Part shown: in pieces, positions 63,571 through 64,000 of the stretch
Position numbering within the stretch: the stretch's first letter is position 1
Layout of the letters: each line of letters opens with the position of its first letter
From: Schlesneria sphaerica
Lineage (GTDB): Bacteria > Planctomycetota > Planctomycetia > Planctomycetales > Planctomycetaceae
Assembly (NCBI RefSeq): GCF_044336245.1
Contig: NZ_CP172346.1
Coordinates: forward strand, 1,612,001-1,676,000
DNA length: 64,000 nt
Direction: 5' to 3'
Translations under genes and position numbers: made by a program
The notes under the pieces: model-generated
Seen by the model: only the letters and a program-made list of their open reading frames with translations
Told to the model about the DNA's origin: nothing
Databases searched by the model: none

Positions 63571-64000
63571 CTACCGAGCGAAGATCATGGCCCGGGTCGC
63601 GTACCAGAGCTTTTTCCATTTCGGCAGCGAGGCACGGCGTGAGTAGACGTCAAACCGGTTTCGTTCGATCTGCCGCAACAGTCCCTCGTAAATATCGACC
63701 ATCGCTCGCAGGATCGGTTTGCCCGGAGGTTCGAGGAAAGCGAACAGACGTTCGGCAGCAGCGTAGTACTGTCGGGCTCGGTCGGCCTGAAACTGCATCA
63801 ACTTGAGGAATCGGTCGTTCATCACGCGGTTGCGGAGATCGTCGGGGGTGTACCCAAACCGATCCAGATCTTCCCGGGGAAGATAGATCCGCCCCAGATC
63901 AGAGTCTTCTCCCACATCTCTCAGAATATTCGTCAGTTGCAGGGCCATTCCGCAATCACTGGCCAGCGAAATGGCCTGCTCGTCCTTGAAACCCCAGACG
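63571..64000 (-). CDS. Squalene/phytoene synthase family, 5' end outside window
   Basis: The C-terminal 142 codons enter from the right edge. 'GMALQLTNILRDVGEDSDLGRIYLPREDLDRFGYT' contains the second aspartate-rich motif (DVGED) that binds magnesium-diphosphate. 'DRARQYYAAAERLFAFLEP' and 'YEGLLRQIERNRFDVYSRRASLPKWKKLWYATRA' are typical of squalene, phytoene and HpnC/HpnD synthases. Which product is made cannot be decided without the rest. It condenses two prenyl diphosphates. Direct link to the repeat protein at 61020 is not established. Confidence 0.85.
   Translation of the reverse strand, partial: VWGFKDEQAISLASDCGMALQLTNILRDVGEDSDLGRIYLPREDLDRFGYTPDDLRNRVMNDRFLKLMQFQADRARQYYAAAERLFAFLEPPGKPILRAMVDIYEGLLRQIERNRFDVYSRRASLPKWKKLWYATRAMIFAR

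Overview
The window reads as chromosomal DNA of a planctomycete. Marker families of that phylum recur: two DUF1549/DUF1553 (PSCyt/PSD) genes, each paired with a downstream Tat-exported DUF1501 gene; a third, lone DUF1501 gene; a DUF1559 prepilin-like protein; CRTAC1/FG-GAP propellers; cytochrome c fused to a copper monooxygenase fold; and a PEP-CTERM protein. No ribosomal RNA or species marker is present, so the genus cannot be named from the sequence.

Positions 1-36900 are mostly ordinary and gene dense. In order they hold a partial RraA-like gene, a secreted WD40/Gfo-Idh fusion, bioA, a metY-type sulfhydrylase, and a PHM-like copper monooxygenase convergent with a PAL-like NHL propeller. 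Then come a DUF1549-DUF1501 pair and an Nramp-like transporter. A minus-strand block follows (hemC, LutA-like, DUF420 and two coupled secreted proteins), then an FHA protein, a flavin/PNPOx-like protein, DUF1501 and a second NHL propeller. The stretch ends with a sodium symporter, an aldo/keto reductase, tRNA-Val(CAC), a PEP-CTERM protein, a second DUF1549-DUF1501 pair with EF hands, a HAD phosphatase and a large membrane GTPase.

Positions 36900-57000 are accessory and scarred. They contain a stand-alone M41-type peptidase, two small frame-disrupted ORFs, and a lipoprotein, DUF1559 and TPR-CRTAC1 cluster facing an FG-GAP cytochrome-like protein. The 5' end of that last gene is duplicated 2.5 kb away, and the two copies bracket an AbiEi/AbiEii toxin-antitoxin pair. 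Next are an IS66 transposase stump, an ECF sigma/anti-sigma operon and an AI-2E family exporter. The block closes with a roughly 4.1 kb island bounded by two diverged copies of the tRNA-Asn 3' flank. The island carries a RAYT-like transposon and two orphan pieces that look like polymorphic-toxin C-termini, each followed at once by a small immunity-like gene and then by the same 32-nt repeat.

Positions 57000-64000 return to core-like content: an SLBB membrane protein, a zinc-ribbon plus SUFU-domain protein, a small heat-shock protein, a secreted prenyltransferase-repeat protein, a ComEA-like HhH protein overlapping fliN, and the 3' part of a squalene/phytoene synthase.

The strongest leads are the orphan toxin-immunity cassettes and their repeat, the tRNA-Asn-bounded island, a mobile-element end motif found beside three truncated genes, the duplicated flanks of the AbiE module, and the adjacent PHM-like and PAL-like genes.
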